From: Pseudoalteromonas sp. T1lg88
GTDB lineage: Bacteria; Pseudomonadota; Gammaproteobacteria; Enterobacterales; Alteromonadaceae
Assembly: GCF_002964765.1 (NCBI RefSeq)
Contig: NZ_PQCF01000008.1
Location: forward strand, 26,001-90,000
Length of the DNA: 64,000 nucleotides
Direction of reading: 5' to 3'
Shown here: in pieces, positions 27,174-34,983 of the stretch
Numbering within the stretch: position 1 is the stretch's first letter
Layout: each line of letters opens with the position of its first letter
The notes under the pieces: model-generated
The model's input: only the letters and a program-made list of their open reading frames with translations
Told to the model about the DNA's origin: nothing
The model's database searches: none
Program-made: the position numbers and the translations under genes

Positions 27174-28088
27174 ATGAACAACGTCCTGCTGTATTTTTTT
27201 ACCGTCCTGATTTGGGGCTCAACCTGGCTGGCCATAGAATTCCAGCTTGGCGATGTAGCGGTGCAAGTTTCGCTGTTTTTACGCTTTGCCATTGCCGCCG
27301 TCATTATGTGGGCTTTTGTACTGCTTAAAAAATTGCCGATGCGCTTTAGCGCCCGCGATCATGGCTTTTTTACCCTGTTGGCCCTGTGTAACTTTGGCGC
27401 CAACTATCTGATCCTCTACTGGGCGCAGCATTATCTCACCTCGGCAATGAGCTCCATCGCCTTTAGCACCCTGCTGTTGATGAATATCATCAACACCCGA
27501 TTATTCTTTGGCAAACCCATAGCCAAACGCATCTACTTTGGTGCCCTGCTCGGCGTGGTAGGCATAGTGATCTTGTTCTGGCCGGCCATCGCCACTTTGG
27601 ATCTCGGTAATGAGTTATTAATAGGCCTGTTATTGTGTCTTGCTGGCACGCTTGTAGCGTCCATAGGCAACATGGTGAGCGTACGTAACTCCCAGGCTCA
27701 GGTAGGCGTGCTGCAGGGCAATGCCTGGGGCATGTTATACAGCACCCTGGGACTGGCACTGTTCGTTTTAATCAGCGATGTTAGTTGGGACTTTAGCACT
27801 GCCGGCACCGCGTATTGGTTATCCCTGCTGTATCTAAGCACCTTCGGTACAGTGATCGCTTTTGCCTGTTACTTTGTCTTACTGAAGAATATCGGCCCGG
27901 AAAAAGCCAGCTATGTGATAGTGCTCTTCCCTTTGGTAGCTGTGATTCTAAGCACCCTGTTTGAAGGTTTCGTATGGCAGCTTAATACGGTATACGGCTT
28001 TGTGTTTGTATTACTGGGCAACGCCATAGTGCTGACCCCATTCGATAAAATAGGCCTCTTTTTCAAGCGCACAGAGGCACCAGCCTAG
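27174..28088 (+). CDS. EamA/DMT-family transporter
   Basis: A 304-residue protein with ten predicted membrane helices in two EamA repeats (about 5-140 and 150-290). 'LIWGSTWLAIEFQLG' near the start and 'NIGPEKASYVIVLFPLVAVILS' in the second repeat are typical of the drug/metabolite superfamily, which includes amino acid and metabolite exporters. Being divergent from a PLP-dependent MocR regulator suggests an amino acid-like substrate (inference). Its end overlaps the convergent lipid kinase gene by 4 bp. Confidence 0.9.
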   Translation: MNNVLLYFFTVLIWGSTWLAIEFQLGDVAVQVSLFLRFAIAAVIMWAFVLLKKLPMRFSARDHGFFTLLALCNFGANYLILYWAQHYLTSAMSSIAFSTLLLMNIINTRLFFGKPIAKRIYFGALLGVVGIVILFWPAIATLDLGNELLIGLLLCLAGTLVASIGNMVSVRNSQAQVGVLQGNAWGMLYSTLGLALFVLISDVSWDFSTAGTAYWLSLLYLSTFGTVIAFACYFVLLKNIGPEKASYVIVLFPLVAVILSTLFEGFVWQLNTVYGFVFVLLGNAIVLTPFDKIGLFFKRTEAPA

Positions 28089-28945
28089 ACGGGCATCACA
28101 AAGTTCAGGGCACCGCGCTGCACACTAAAAAGTGCGGGTGTGGTGCCTATATACTCTCCATCCGCCTCTATGCCTATATTTGCGGTGTGCACATCAAGCT
28201 GGGATACAGGGGTTATATTGACCTGCTTAAGCCGGGTATGAGCGGCAAAATAGCTAAGTATCAGCGCCTGAATTTGCCGCCAAAACGGCGCCGCTCCTAT
28301 TTGCACGCAACTTAATTGGCCATCGCAAATATTCGCCTTGGGCGCCAGACACATGCCGCCGCCAAAGTAACGGCCATTGGCTAAACACATCATCAGCAAC
28401 CTGTGCTCTTGCGCCTTGGTAGTCGAAAACTGCAATAACGAGGGGGCGTAGCGATACAGCATTTTAATCCCCTGCCAGGCATAGTTCAGGTGCGCCCAAC
28501 GGCCGCGCTTATTTTGACTGGCGGCAACCACGGCAGCATCATAGCCAACGCCGGCGATATTGATAAAGTAGCGCTCATTAACCTTACCCAGATCTATGGC
28601 CGAGCTGGCATGTGTTAATGCGGCTTCGATCCATTGCTGCTCAGAGCAACGCCACTGGCGAGCAAAATCATTACCACTACCACAGGGAACCAGGGCTACT
28701 TCGACCTCGCTATAGGCGAAAGCATTGGCGGCCAGATTAAGTGTACCGTCGCCACCAAGTGCAATTACTCGTTTGGTATTGGGAATATAGGTTTGCAGCC
28801 CCTGTAAATCGGCGTAAAAGTCGCCACTGGTAGCCACCTCAACATAGGCATATGACAAGGAATGCAAACGCTGGCGAATAGCTTTTAATTGCGCTTTTGC
28901 CTGCAGCGGATGATACAAGAGCAAATACCTGGTTTGATGGTTCAA
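28085..28945 (-). CDS. diacylglycerol/lipid kinase-family protein (YegS-like)
   Basis: A 286-residue protein with the catalytic-domain motifs 'ALGGDGTLNLAANA' (ATP/Mg binding) and 'PCGSGNDFARQW', plus 'DLGKVNERYFINIAGVGYDA' and 'IEADGEYIG' in the C-terminal lobe. The family phosphorylates lipids such as diacylglycerol, phosphatidylglycerol or sphingoid bases. The first codon is TTG with an AGG about 10 bp before it; no ATG would keep the N-terminal 'LLLYHPLQAK' strand. Substrate unknown. Confidence 0.87.
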   Translation of the reverse strand: MNHQTRYLLLYHPLQAKAQLKAIRQRLHSLSYAYVEVATSGDFYADLQGLQTYIPNTKRVIALGGDGTLNLAANAFAYSEVEVALVPCGSGNDFARQWRCSEQQWIEAALTHASSAIDLGKVNERYFINIAGVGYDAAVVAASQNKRGRWAHLNYAWQGIKMLYRYAPSLLQFSTTKAQEHRLLMMCLANGRYFGGGMCLAPKANICDGQLSCVQIGAAPFWRQIQALILSYFAAHTRLKQVNITPVSQLDVHTANIGIEADGEYIGTTPALFSVQRGALNFVMPV

Positions 28946-29221
28946 AATGCCAACCTATAACAAATATGATTTATCTGAATAAATATGCACGATATTTTAA
29001 AAAATCACTTACCTCAAGATAAAAAACCTTGGTTATTGGTCTATTAGCGCATTTCCCACCTAAATATTCATGCATAAATCTTTTTTTTGAAACTTAATAA
29101 AACATTAATCGCATTAATTAAACTTATCCGAATGGGCCAAAATATATCGTTTTATTTTTAACCACACCGGTTGCACAATAGCCTTGTTTTCAACCACAGG
29201 CACAACCCGGAGCAAGCAAAC

Positions 29222-29362
29222 ATGAACCCAGTAAACACCCTAAATCAAACAGCAGCCAACCATGTAGCAACCAAGCCAAGCAAGCGTAAAGCTAAAATGA
29301 TGGCCAAGCTAAACCGCTTTGGTAAAGAGCTAGCTCTTAGCGGTGTTGTGCGTTACAAGTAA
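29222..29362 (+). CDS. 46-residue basic protein of unknown function
   Basis: A tiny frame preceded by GGAG about 9 bp upstream of the ATG and followed by a strong hairpin. The product has a polar N-terminal half rich in Asn/Thr/Ala and a basic C-terminal half (KRKAKMMAKLNRFGKELAL). It has no signal peptide, membrane helix or cysteine. The long AT-rich leader (28946-29221) holds no other gene. Coding status is supported by the site and terminator but not by homology I recognise. Confidence 0.6.
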   Translation: MNPVNTLNQTAANHVATKPSKRKAKMMAKLNRFGKELALSGVVRYK

Positions 29363-29404
29363 TTAATTACACTAATGTTACTTTCTGGTATTAAAAACAA
29401 CCAG

Positions 29405-29452
29405 CAGGTGCTAAGACCCAACCAGCTTAGCACCTGAAATCCTCACTTTTTT
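29405..29452 (+). terminator. long hairpin terminator after the 46-residue gene
   Basis: Perfect 11-bp stem CAGGTGCTAAG / CTTAGCACCTG with a 10-nt loop; a run of six T appears about 10 bp after the stem. Likely a terminator, possibly with RNA-stabilising function. Confidence 0.65.
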
Positions 29453-29504
29453 CTTGCTAGCGCCCTGAATTAGCACAAAAATCAAGCAAACGATTCATTA
29501 TCTA

Positions 29505-29533
29505 TTTACACTGGCCACAAGCCTCAGTATTAT
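29505..29533 (+). promoter_or_regulatory. sigma-70 promoter of the tRNA-Ser genes
   Basis: TTTACA (-35), a 17-bp spacer and TATTAT (-10), ending 10 bp before the first tRNA. The discriminator CCTACCCC is GC-rich, as in stringently controlled stable-RNA promoters. Confidence 0.75.
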
Positions 29534-29543
29534 CCTACCCCAT

Positions 29544-29634
29544 GGAGAGATGGCTGAGTGGTTGAAAGCACCGGTCTTGAAAACCGGCATAGGTTAATAG
29601 CCTATCTAGGGTTCAAATCCCTATCTCTCCGCCA
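29544..29634 (+). tRNA. tRNA-Ser (UGA)
   Basis: 91 nt with an encoded CCA. The acceptor stem GGAGAGA/TCTCTCC is perfect, the D arm is TGGCTGAGTGG, and anticodon TGA lies in the loop of GGTCT-TGA-AAACC. It has the long variable arm of serine tRNAs and a T arm GGGTTCAAATCCC. First gene of a two-tRNA unit. Confidence 0.95.
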
Positions 29635-29657
29635 AATTTATCAAACTGATTCGCGCC

Positions 29658-29750
29658 GGAGAGGTGGCCGAGTGGCTGAAGGCGCTCCCCTGCTAAGGGA
29701 GTATAGGGTTTGTAGCTCTATCGAGGGTTCGAATCCCTCCTTCTCCGCCA
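29658..29750 (+). tRNA. tRNA-Ser (GCU)
   Basis: 93 nt with encoded CCA. Acceptor GGAGAGG/CTTCTCC (one G-U pair), anticodon GCT in CCCCT-GCT-AAGGGA, long variable arm and T arm GGGTTCGAATCCC. It lies 23 bp after tRNA-Ser(UGA), and its 3' end is repeated downstream. Confidence 0.95.
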
Positions 29751-29760
29751 TTAGTTTTGG

Positions 29761-29788
29761 AAAAAACCGCGCATTGTCGCGGTTTTTT
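29761..29788 (+). terminator. terminator of the tRNA-Ser unit
   Basis: AAAAAACCGCG-CATTGT-CGCGGTTTTTT: a perfect stem with flanking A and T runs, 10 bp after tRNA-Ser(GCU). Confidence 0.9.
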
Positions 29789-29818
29789 GCTTTTCGGCGT
29801 TCAGTCGCAAGCGTCCGG

Positions 29819-30183
29819 CCTTCGGCGTCTCTGAACTGCGAAGTAATACTTCGGTTTCTGAGACCCTTCTCCGCCATTAGTTTTAAAAGAACCGCCTTTA
29901 CGGCGGTTTTTTATAACTAAATTTCGAGCAGGCGGACTTGGTTCGAACCCTTGTTCGACAAAATGTCAGGAACATTTTGAGCCGCGCAGGCGCCCGTAGG
30001 GGCGAGTGCATGGAGGCACGAGCGCTCATCCCGCCTTCGGCGTCTCTGAACTGCGAAGTAATACTTCGGTTTCTGAGACCCTTCTCCGCCATTAGTTATA
30101 AAAGAACCGCCTTTACGGCGGTTTTTTTATAACTAAATTTCGAGCAGGCGGACTTGGTTCGAACCCTTGTTCGACAAAATGTC
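29819..30183 (+). repeat. tandem duplication of tRNA 3'-end/terminator segment
   Basis: Two near-identical copies start at 29819 and 30034 (offset 215, then 216 bp). Each holds a hairpin-like GAAGT-AAT-ACTTC, then CTTCTCCGCCATTAGTT (the same as the 3' end and flank of tRNA-Ser(GCU) at 29740-29756), then a terminator stem AACCGCC/GGCGGTT with a T run. The GAAGT hairpin plus the acceptor end looks like a decayed serine tRNA 3' half (inference). Frames over this stretch are not genes. Confidence 0.75.
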
Positions 30184-30264
30184 CGAAACATTTTGAGCTG
30201 CGTACGCGCCTATAAGGGCTAGCACAGGGACGTGCTAGAGCTACAAAATGTCCGGAACATTTTG
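29959..30264. repeat. three copies of a 21-bp palindrome
   Basis: CAAAATGT-N5-ACATTTTG at 29959-29979, 30175-30195 and 30244-30264. The central five bases are CAGGA, CCGAA and CCGGA. The copies sit in the downstream arms of the tRNA-linked duplication, and a GC-rich flank of about 30 bp (GCCGCGCAGGCGCCCGTAGG...) is repeated with the first and third. The rest of 29751-30547 has no gene. Confidence 0.75.
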
Positions 30265-30547
30265 AGCCGCGCAGGCGCCCGTAGGGGCGAGTGCGGCTGC
30301 AAGCGCAGGAGGCACGAGCGCTCATCCCTCCTTCGGCGGTCTGTCGCAAGCGTCCGAAGTTCAATCGCGCCCCCACCTCCTTAACTAAAGCTTAATTAGA
30401 GCTTGGTACTATCGGCAATATACCTATACACAGCACCCACTCTGTCAGCGGAAATAGCCGCTACTAATATATTGATTGTTAACGGGGTGTTGATTTCCCA
30501 ATGGAAAGTTCTAGAATCTTATAACCCTAACCATACGGACATGTCCT

Positions 30548-31057
30548 ATGAAATACCCAGTTATATTTGCCGCGGCTCTTTGTTTGACCACCTTGCCCAG
30601 CTATGCGGCGGTTTATAAATGCACCATCAATGGCGTGGCAACCTTTAGTCAGCAGCCCTGTGGCAAAGACGCGCAAATTATTAAGGTGCGTTACTCTGGC
30701 GCTAAAACAGTGACGGCCGTGACCAGCGAAGAAGACGATTCTCAACAGCCTAATGTGAGTGAGGTAGACAGCTACCTGAAGTCGCAAGAATACGACCGCC
30801 GCATCGCCATGCACCAACGTAATATCAGTGACTACGAAACGCGTATGGCTGAAGATCTGGCGCAGCTTGAGAATATAAATCAAGCAACCGCCAACTATTT
30901 AGGCGGCGACTCTATCGACGATGCGAAGAAGCAGCAGGCAACCATAGTGCGCGCCAATTATCACGCCCTTATCGAAAATGAAAAGAACGCGATCAGCGAA
31001 TTGCAAAAGTACAAAGAAAATATCAACGCGGCGGCCAAGTTAAATAAACCGCTTTAA
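30548..31057 (+). CDS. DUF4124-domain secreted protein
   Basis: A 169-residue protein with a signal peptide (about 1-20, 'PSYA'). The DUF4124 motif follows directly: 'AVYKCTINGVATFSQQPCGKDAQ', with two cysteines likely to form a disulfide (quoted in part). The rest is a charged, helical coiled-coil-like region (about 75-165). DUF4124 proteins are periplasmic and uncharacterised. The ATG at 30548 is the only sensible start. Its 3' end overlaps the convergent aminotransferase gene by 18 bp. Confidence 0.82.
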   Translation: MKYPVIFAAALCLTTLPSYAAVYKCTINGVATFSQQPCGKDAQIIKVRYSGAKTVTAVTSEEDDSQQPNVSEVDSYLKSQEYDRRIAMHQRNISDYETRMAEDLAQLENINQATANYLGGDSIDDAKKQQATIVRANYHALIENEKNAISELQKYKENINAAAKLNKPL

Positions 31058-32149
31058 CGCTGATACCAGCTGCGCCACATCCTGTTCGTCGTTATAGATG
31101 TGAAACGACACTCGGGCCCCTAGGTGGCGCGCGTCAACGCTGATATTGTGTTGCTTTAATTCCTGCATCATCTGCTCTTGCCTGTCGCCGGCATGAAGAA
31201 TCAGGGTACCGCTGCGCCGCCGTGCATCCAGTGGTGATGCCGCCAGGGGGGCACATTCTTCAAGTAATTGCCCTTGCAGCTTCAGGTTATGGGCGCGTAC
31301 CTTGTCGATGCCAAAGTCATTAAACCAATTGATACTGTGCGCCGCTAACACATAGGGAGCGACGCTGGGTGTACCTCCCCAAAAGCGCAGCGCACTGTCG
31401 TGGTAAGCAAAGTGATGGATATCGAACTCGAATGGATTGGCATGGGAGAACCAGCCTACATCCTTAGGTTCACAGCCAGGTAATTGCTCGGCGCTCAGCC
31501 ATAAATAGGCGGCTCCCGGGCCACCGCACAGCCATTTTACGCTCGATCCTATTAGAAAATCCGGTTGCACCCGGGCCAAATCCAGGGGGATCACCCCGGC
31601 GCCCTGAGCCACATCAACCAGACTTAAGATGCCCAGCTCCTTGGCGGCGGCCACTATATCGGCCACCGGCGCCTGACGCCCGGAATTGGAATACACCTGG
31701 CTGATAAAGACCAGATCCATAACCCCTTGCAAATGTTGCTGCCATACCCGGATATCGCTGATGTCCTCGGAGGCGGGAATAAAGACGATTTCGCTGTCCG
31801 GAGTCAGAGATTTTTGCAACGCAAAACCCATGCTGGGAAAATCCTGTTCCGACATCAGCACCTTGCACTTGTTCTTACGCAAACGCGGGTGCGCCACAAC
31901 CAACTTGCTCAGGGCGCTGGAAAGATTCACCTGAGGACAAAACAAGCTGGCCTCTGAGTTAAACAGGCGTGCTAACGCGACGGTAAAATCCTGCACTGCC
32001 CCGAGCCACTGTGGCCATGGCTCGTTTTGCTCCTGCTGCCAGGGAGCGAAAAAATGCTCATGAAATTGTTGCTCCGTCGAGCGCAGCGGACGACCCACAG
32101 AGTGACTTAAGAAATAAGGCCCTGCGGGCAAACGAAACTGAGTTTTCAA
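31040..32149 (-). CDS. kynureninase-like class V aminotransferase-fold PLP enzyme
   Basis: A 369-residue PLP enzyme. Lys205 in 'GSSVKWLCGGPG' matches the kynureninase PLP-lysine signature, and Asp179 in 'LVDVAQGAGVIPLD' binds the pyridine ring. The chain is shorter than typical kynureninase (about 415-460). It starts at a TTG 3 bp after the stop of the PrnB-like gene, with GGTGGA upstream; no ATG preserves the conserved N terminus 'FRLPAGPYFLSHSVG'. Tight linkage to an IDO/TDO-superfamily gene suggests a joint pathway on a tryptophan-like compound (inference). Confidence 0.83.
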   Translation of the reverse strand: MKTQFRLPAGPYFLSHSVGRPLRSTEQQFHEHFFAPWQQEQNEPWPQWLGAVQDFTVALARLFNSEASLFCPQVNLSSALSKLVVAHPRLRKNKCKVLMSEQDFPSMGFALQKSLTPDSEIVFIPASEDISDIRVWQQHLQGVMDLVFISQVYSNSGRQAPVADIVAAAKELGILSLVDVAQGAGVIPLDLARVQPDFLIGSSVKWLCGGPGAAYLWLSAEQLPGCEPKDVGWFSHANPFEFDIHHFAYHDSALRFWGGTPSVAPYVLAAHSINWFNDFGIDKVRAHNLKLQGQLLEECAPLAASPLDARRRSGTLILHAGDRQEQMMQELKQHNISVDARHLGARVSFHIYNDEQDVAQLVSALKRFI

Positions 32150-32152
32150 AAC

Positions 32153-33325
32153 TTAATCCACCATCTTGGTTAGTCGCTGCACATCGTCGTAGCGGGTAAA
32201 AATATCATCGCGAGGACGCGCGGCACGGCGGTCACGGAGTGTTTCCAATTGCGCCAGAAGCACGGGCAAGGGCGGACCACTGGCGGTCACCTTATCCTGA
32301 TGTTCGGCACCGAGCTGCTCATTCGGCACGCGAATATACTTCTCCACCAACTGATTATGGTGCTGAATGGCGGTTTGCCCATGCAGTTTGCACACGCTTA
32401 AAAATGCCTTAAGGTTATCCTGAAACCAGCTGGCCTTATGATGCTGCTCACCCACTTTCAGGAACTCATCCATAAAGGAAGGTAAACGCATACAATCGCG
32501 TAAGATACGCTGATCTTGCGGCATCATATAGAGAAACTTATCCACCAGCAGCTGCGAATAGCTGACTTCATTGGCCTGACACAGGCCCAATAGCATATCA
32601 ATCACGTTTATACCGGCAAAATCGCCGGCATTAGCGCCACGATACACCTCTTTACCGACACGATATGGCTTGTAATAGGGGCGCACACAGTAAAAGAATC
32701 TATCTGTATCAAGATGCAGGAAGAGGTAGCGGTTGCTGGTCATCACATCCTTTAGGGCCTGCTCGGCTACGGCCAATAGATCGGCGGCTATGGGGTGAGA
32801 AATCCCCAAGGGCTGCAAACGCAGCAAGGCATCGGCGGCGCGCTTATAGGCCAGGATCCCCTTGGTGTTGTAATCGACAAAAAGCTTTTCATCGGCCAAG
32901 TCGGTAAAGCGTTTATACACACCGTTTTCGGCGCTGTTATGGGTAGTTAAATGAGCAGTTGCAAAACGCGGCGTGACACCAATCGAAGCGCCTATATGCA
33001 TGGCCAGAGTAGAAGCCGCCGTCAACGGCGATTGGGTTTCCCGCGATGGTTCGGTAATTTCATGGCGCCGACAGGCGGCCATATACAAGCCCACATTGCC
33101 TAGCAGATCAAACGCCTTATCAAAGCCCTGATCCGTATTACCTTCATTCACCAATTGCTGGATAAGCGCATTACCCTGCGCCACCATGGCTTCTTTAATT
33201 TCCTCGCCGACTCCGACAACATTGGCTCTGTCTTCCTGCTGCCAATATAAGTCTTCCAATTCGTTATTCAGGACAACGAAGTCGGTGCGGATCCAACGAT
33301 CAAACGCGACTGAGTGACCAATCAT
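32153..33325 (-). CDS. PrnB-like haem protein of the indoleamine/tryptophan dioxygenase superfamily
   Basis: A 390-residue protein related to monodechloroaminopyrrolnitrin synthase PrnB (DUF1864). The best landmark is 'FFYCVRPYYKPYRVGKEVYRGANAG' (partly quoted), parallel to PrnB '[24 protein letters not shown]'. A likely axial haem ligand is His322 or His323 in 'AIQHHNQLVEKY', aligned to the PrnB histidine in 'APHLKLAERAY'. PrnB rearranges chlorotryptophan; no halogenase (PrnA) or PrnC/D gene is near, so the substrate must differ. It is the first gene of a two-gene operon with a kynureninase-like enzyme. ATG start. Confidence 0.82.
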   Translation of the reverse strand: MIGHSVAFDRWIRTDFVVLNNELEDLYWQQEDRANVVGVGEEIKEAMVAQGNALIQQLVNEGNTDQGFDKAFDLLGNVGLYMAACRRHEITEPSRETQSPLTAASTLAMHIGASIGVTPRFATAHLTTHNSAENGVYKRFTDLADEKLFVDYNTKGILAYKRAADALLRLQPLGISHPIAADLLAVAEQALKDVMTSNRYLFLHLDTDRFFYCVRPYYKPYRVGKEVYRGANAGDFAGINVIDMLLGLCQANEVSYSQLLVDKFLYMMPQDQRILRDCMRLPSFMDEFLKVGEQHHKASWFQDNLKAFLSVCKLHGQTAIQHHNQLVEKYIRVPNEQLGAEHQDKVTASGPPLPVLLAQLETLRDRRAARPRDDIFTRYDDVQRLTKMVD

Positions 33326-33493
33326 AATGTGCTCATAAATTAGTCAATTATTATTACTAATTTAGCATAACTTTAAAAGTGAAATGACTTAACTTTTGCG
33401 ACTCATGCCGCAGCATTGATAAATAAACACCCAAAAACAACGTGGCTCATGAGCGACTCCAGCCAAATAATTAAAATCGCCTCATGGCCTGCT

Positions 33494-33584
33494 GCACTTA
33501 GGGCCCGCACTTAGGGCCCGCACTTAGGGCCCGCACTTAGGGCCCGCACTTAGGGCAGGCGATTAGGGCCCGCGATTAGGGCTA
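33494..33584 (+). repeat. 13-bp tandem repeat array (7 units)
   Basis: Consensus GCACTTAGGGCCC. Units 1-4 are identical; units 5-7 vary (GCACTTAGGGCAG, GCGATTAGGGCCC, GCGATTAGGGCTA). It ends 58 bp before the start of the esterase gene, so it lies in or near that promoter. Too short and spacer-less for CRISPR. A candidate variable-number repeat. Confidence 0.9.
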
Positions 33585-33642
33585 GGCGTAAAATCACCGC
33601 TTTGTTATGCTGCCCGTTATAAATTATCTAGAGATCAAAGCG

Positions 33643-34983
33643 ATGCGTTTACTGTTATGTTTCCTGCTCGGCCTAACCAGTTCTTTTAGCTGGGCACAGA
33701 CCTGCCTTAGCCATATAGATGATATCGACTACATAATGGCGGCCAAAAAGAATGGCAGCCATCGCTTTGCCCAAGATGCCTCTGTGCAAGCACTCGACCT
33801 CGACTCTCTGCCGCCATTTAGCGCCTATCTGGCCTCGGCCCGAGACTGGATTGACGCACGTAACCCTAGGGCCAGCCTGCCTTGCCCGGTACACACAGAA
33901 ACCGTTAAGTTACTGCAAGCTCAAGGCGCTCTGGAAGCCGACTTGACCGTGAGCGATCTGCTGAGCCCTTTTGAGCTGCGCCATCCAGGCAGCAATAAGG
34001 CCGTGCTTTTATTGCATGGCCTGACCGACTCCCCCTTTAGTTATCATTCCCTGGCGGCATTTTTCCATCGCCAGGGCTTTAATGTTCGCACCGTATTACT
34101 GCCCGGTCATGGCAGCGCCGCCAGCGATCTCCAGGAGGTGAGTTTTAAACAGTGGCAAGCCCTGACCCGCTATGCCATTGAGCGCACCAGCAAGGACTTC
34201 GAACAGGTTATTATCGGCGGCTACTCCACCGGTGCCGCCCTCGCCCTGGCTAACTTGATTGAACGCCCGGTGCCACAGCAGGTGCAGGCGCTGATGCTCT
34301 GGTCACCGGCAACCGAGCCCCATAACAAGCAGGGCTGGCTGGCAAAATGGATAGACCGCATTCCCTTTGTAAACTGGATAGATAAGGACGCGGATATCGA
34401 CTTTGCCAAATACGAGTCCTTTCCTTTTGCTGCCGCCAGCCTAGGCCATGAGGCTATGCGCCGCATCGATGCTAAGCACCTAGCCAAGGCAAAACTGCCC
34501 GACTTGCCGCTTTTTGTCGTCCAAAGTGAGGTGGATACCACCATAGATTCCCAGGCCACTTTGGCCCTGGTGAAGGCCTGGCATAATCCTCAGATGCGCC
34601 CAAACAGCGCCAAGGACATGCTGATTTATTACGGTAACCCCCAAACCGCCAAACGCTATTTGGGGAAGGATTTCCCGCTGCGCAGCTACGCCTGCCAGGC
34701 CAATCAGCCTCCCTGTAATAAGATCATCGACTTATCGCACATCAGCGTGGTTAATGCGCCAAATCACCCCTATTACGGCGCCCAGGGGCACTATCGCAAT
34801 TGCGGTTCCTACCTGGAAGATGATACGGCTTATCGCCGCTGTAAAACCCAAGCTCAGGTGCTAATCGGCGAGCGCAGCGAGGAAAATCTGGCCAAGGGAC
34901 CACTTAAGCGTCTGACCTATAATCCTTTTTATGCCGAGCTGGAGCAGGATATGCGCACCTTCCTCGGGCATTTACATGAGTAA
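33643..34983 (+). CDS. secreted alpha/beta hydrolase (esterase/lipase-like)
   Basis: A 446-residue protein with a signal peptide (about 1-18, 'FSWA'). The fold shows the oxyanion loop 'LLLHGLTDSPFSYH' (about 122-135) and the nucleophile elbow 'GGYSTGAALA' with Ser195. A large C-terminal part contains cysteines in 'SYACQANQPPCNK' and 'HYRNCGSY...YRRCKT' that could form disulfides. Resembles carboxylesterases and monoacylglycerol lipases. I prefer the ATG at 33643 (signal peptide) over 33607. The next gene starts 8 bp before its stop, so the two are coupled. Confidence 0.85.
   Translation: MRLLLCFLLGLTSSFSWAQTCLSHIDDIDYIMAAKKNGSHRFAQDASVQALDLDSLPPFSAYLASARDWIDARNPRASLPCPVHTETVKLLQAQGALEADLTVSDLLSPFELRHPGSNKAVLLLHGLTDSPFSYHSLAAFFHRQGFNVRTVLLPGHGSAASDLQEVSFKQWQALTRYAIERTSKDFEQVIIGGYSTGAALALANLIERPVPQQVQALMLWSPATEPHNKQGWLAKWIDRIPFVNWIDKDADIDFAKYESFPFAAASLGHEAMRRIDAKHLAKAKLPDLPLFVVQSEVDTTIDSQATLALVKAWHNPQMRPNSAKDMLIYYGNPQTAKRYLGKDFPLRSYACQANQPPCNKIIDLSHISVVNAPNHPYYGAQGHYRNCGSYLEDDTAYRRCKTQAQVLIGERSEENLAKGPLKRLTYNPFYAELEQDMRTFLGHLHE

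Noticed and set aside
29558..30376. Several 60-120-codon frames on both strands
   Set aside because: They run across tRNA-Ser genes, terminators and duplicated tRNA ends, have no ribosome binding sites, and repeat only because the DNA is duplicated.
32153..33325. Tryptophan 2,3-dioxygenase
   Set aside because: Length and landmarks fit PrnB/DUF1864 rather than classical TDO; the tryptophan-binding motifs of TDO are not visible.
33494..33584. CRISPR-like array
   Set aside because: Units are contiguous 13-mers without spacers, too short for CRISPR, and no cas genes are nearby.
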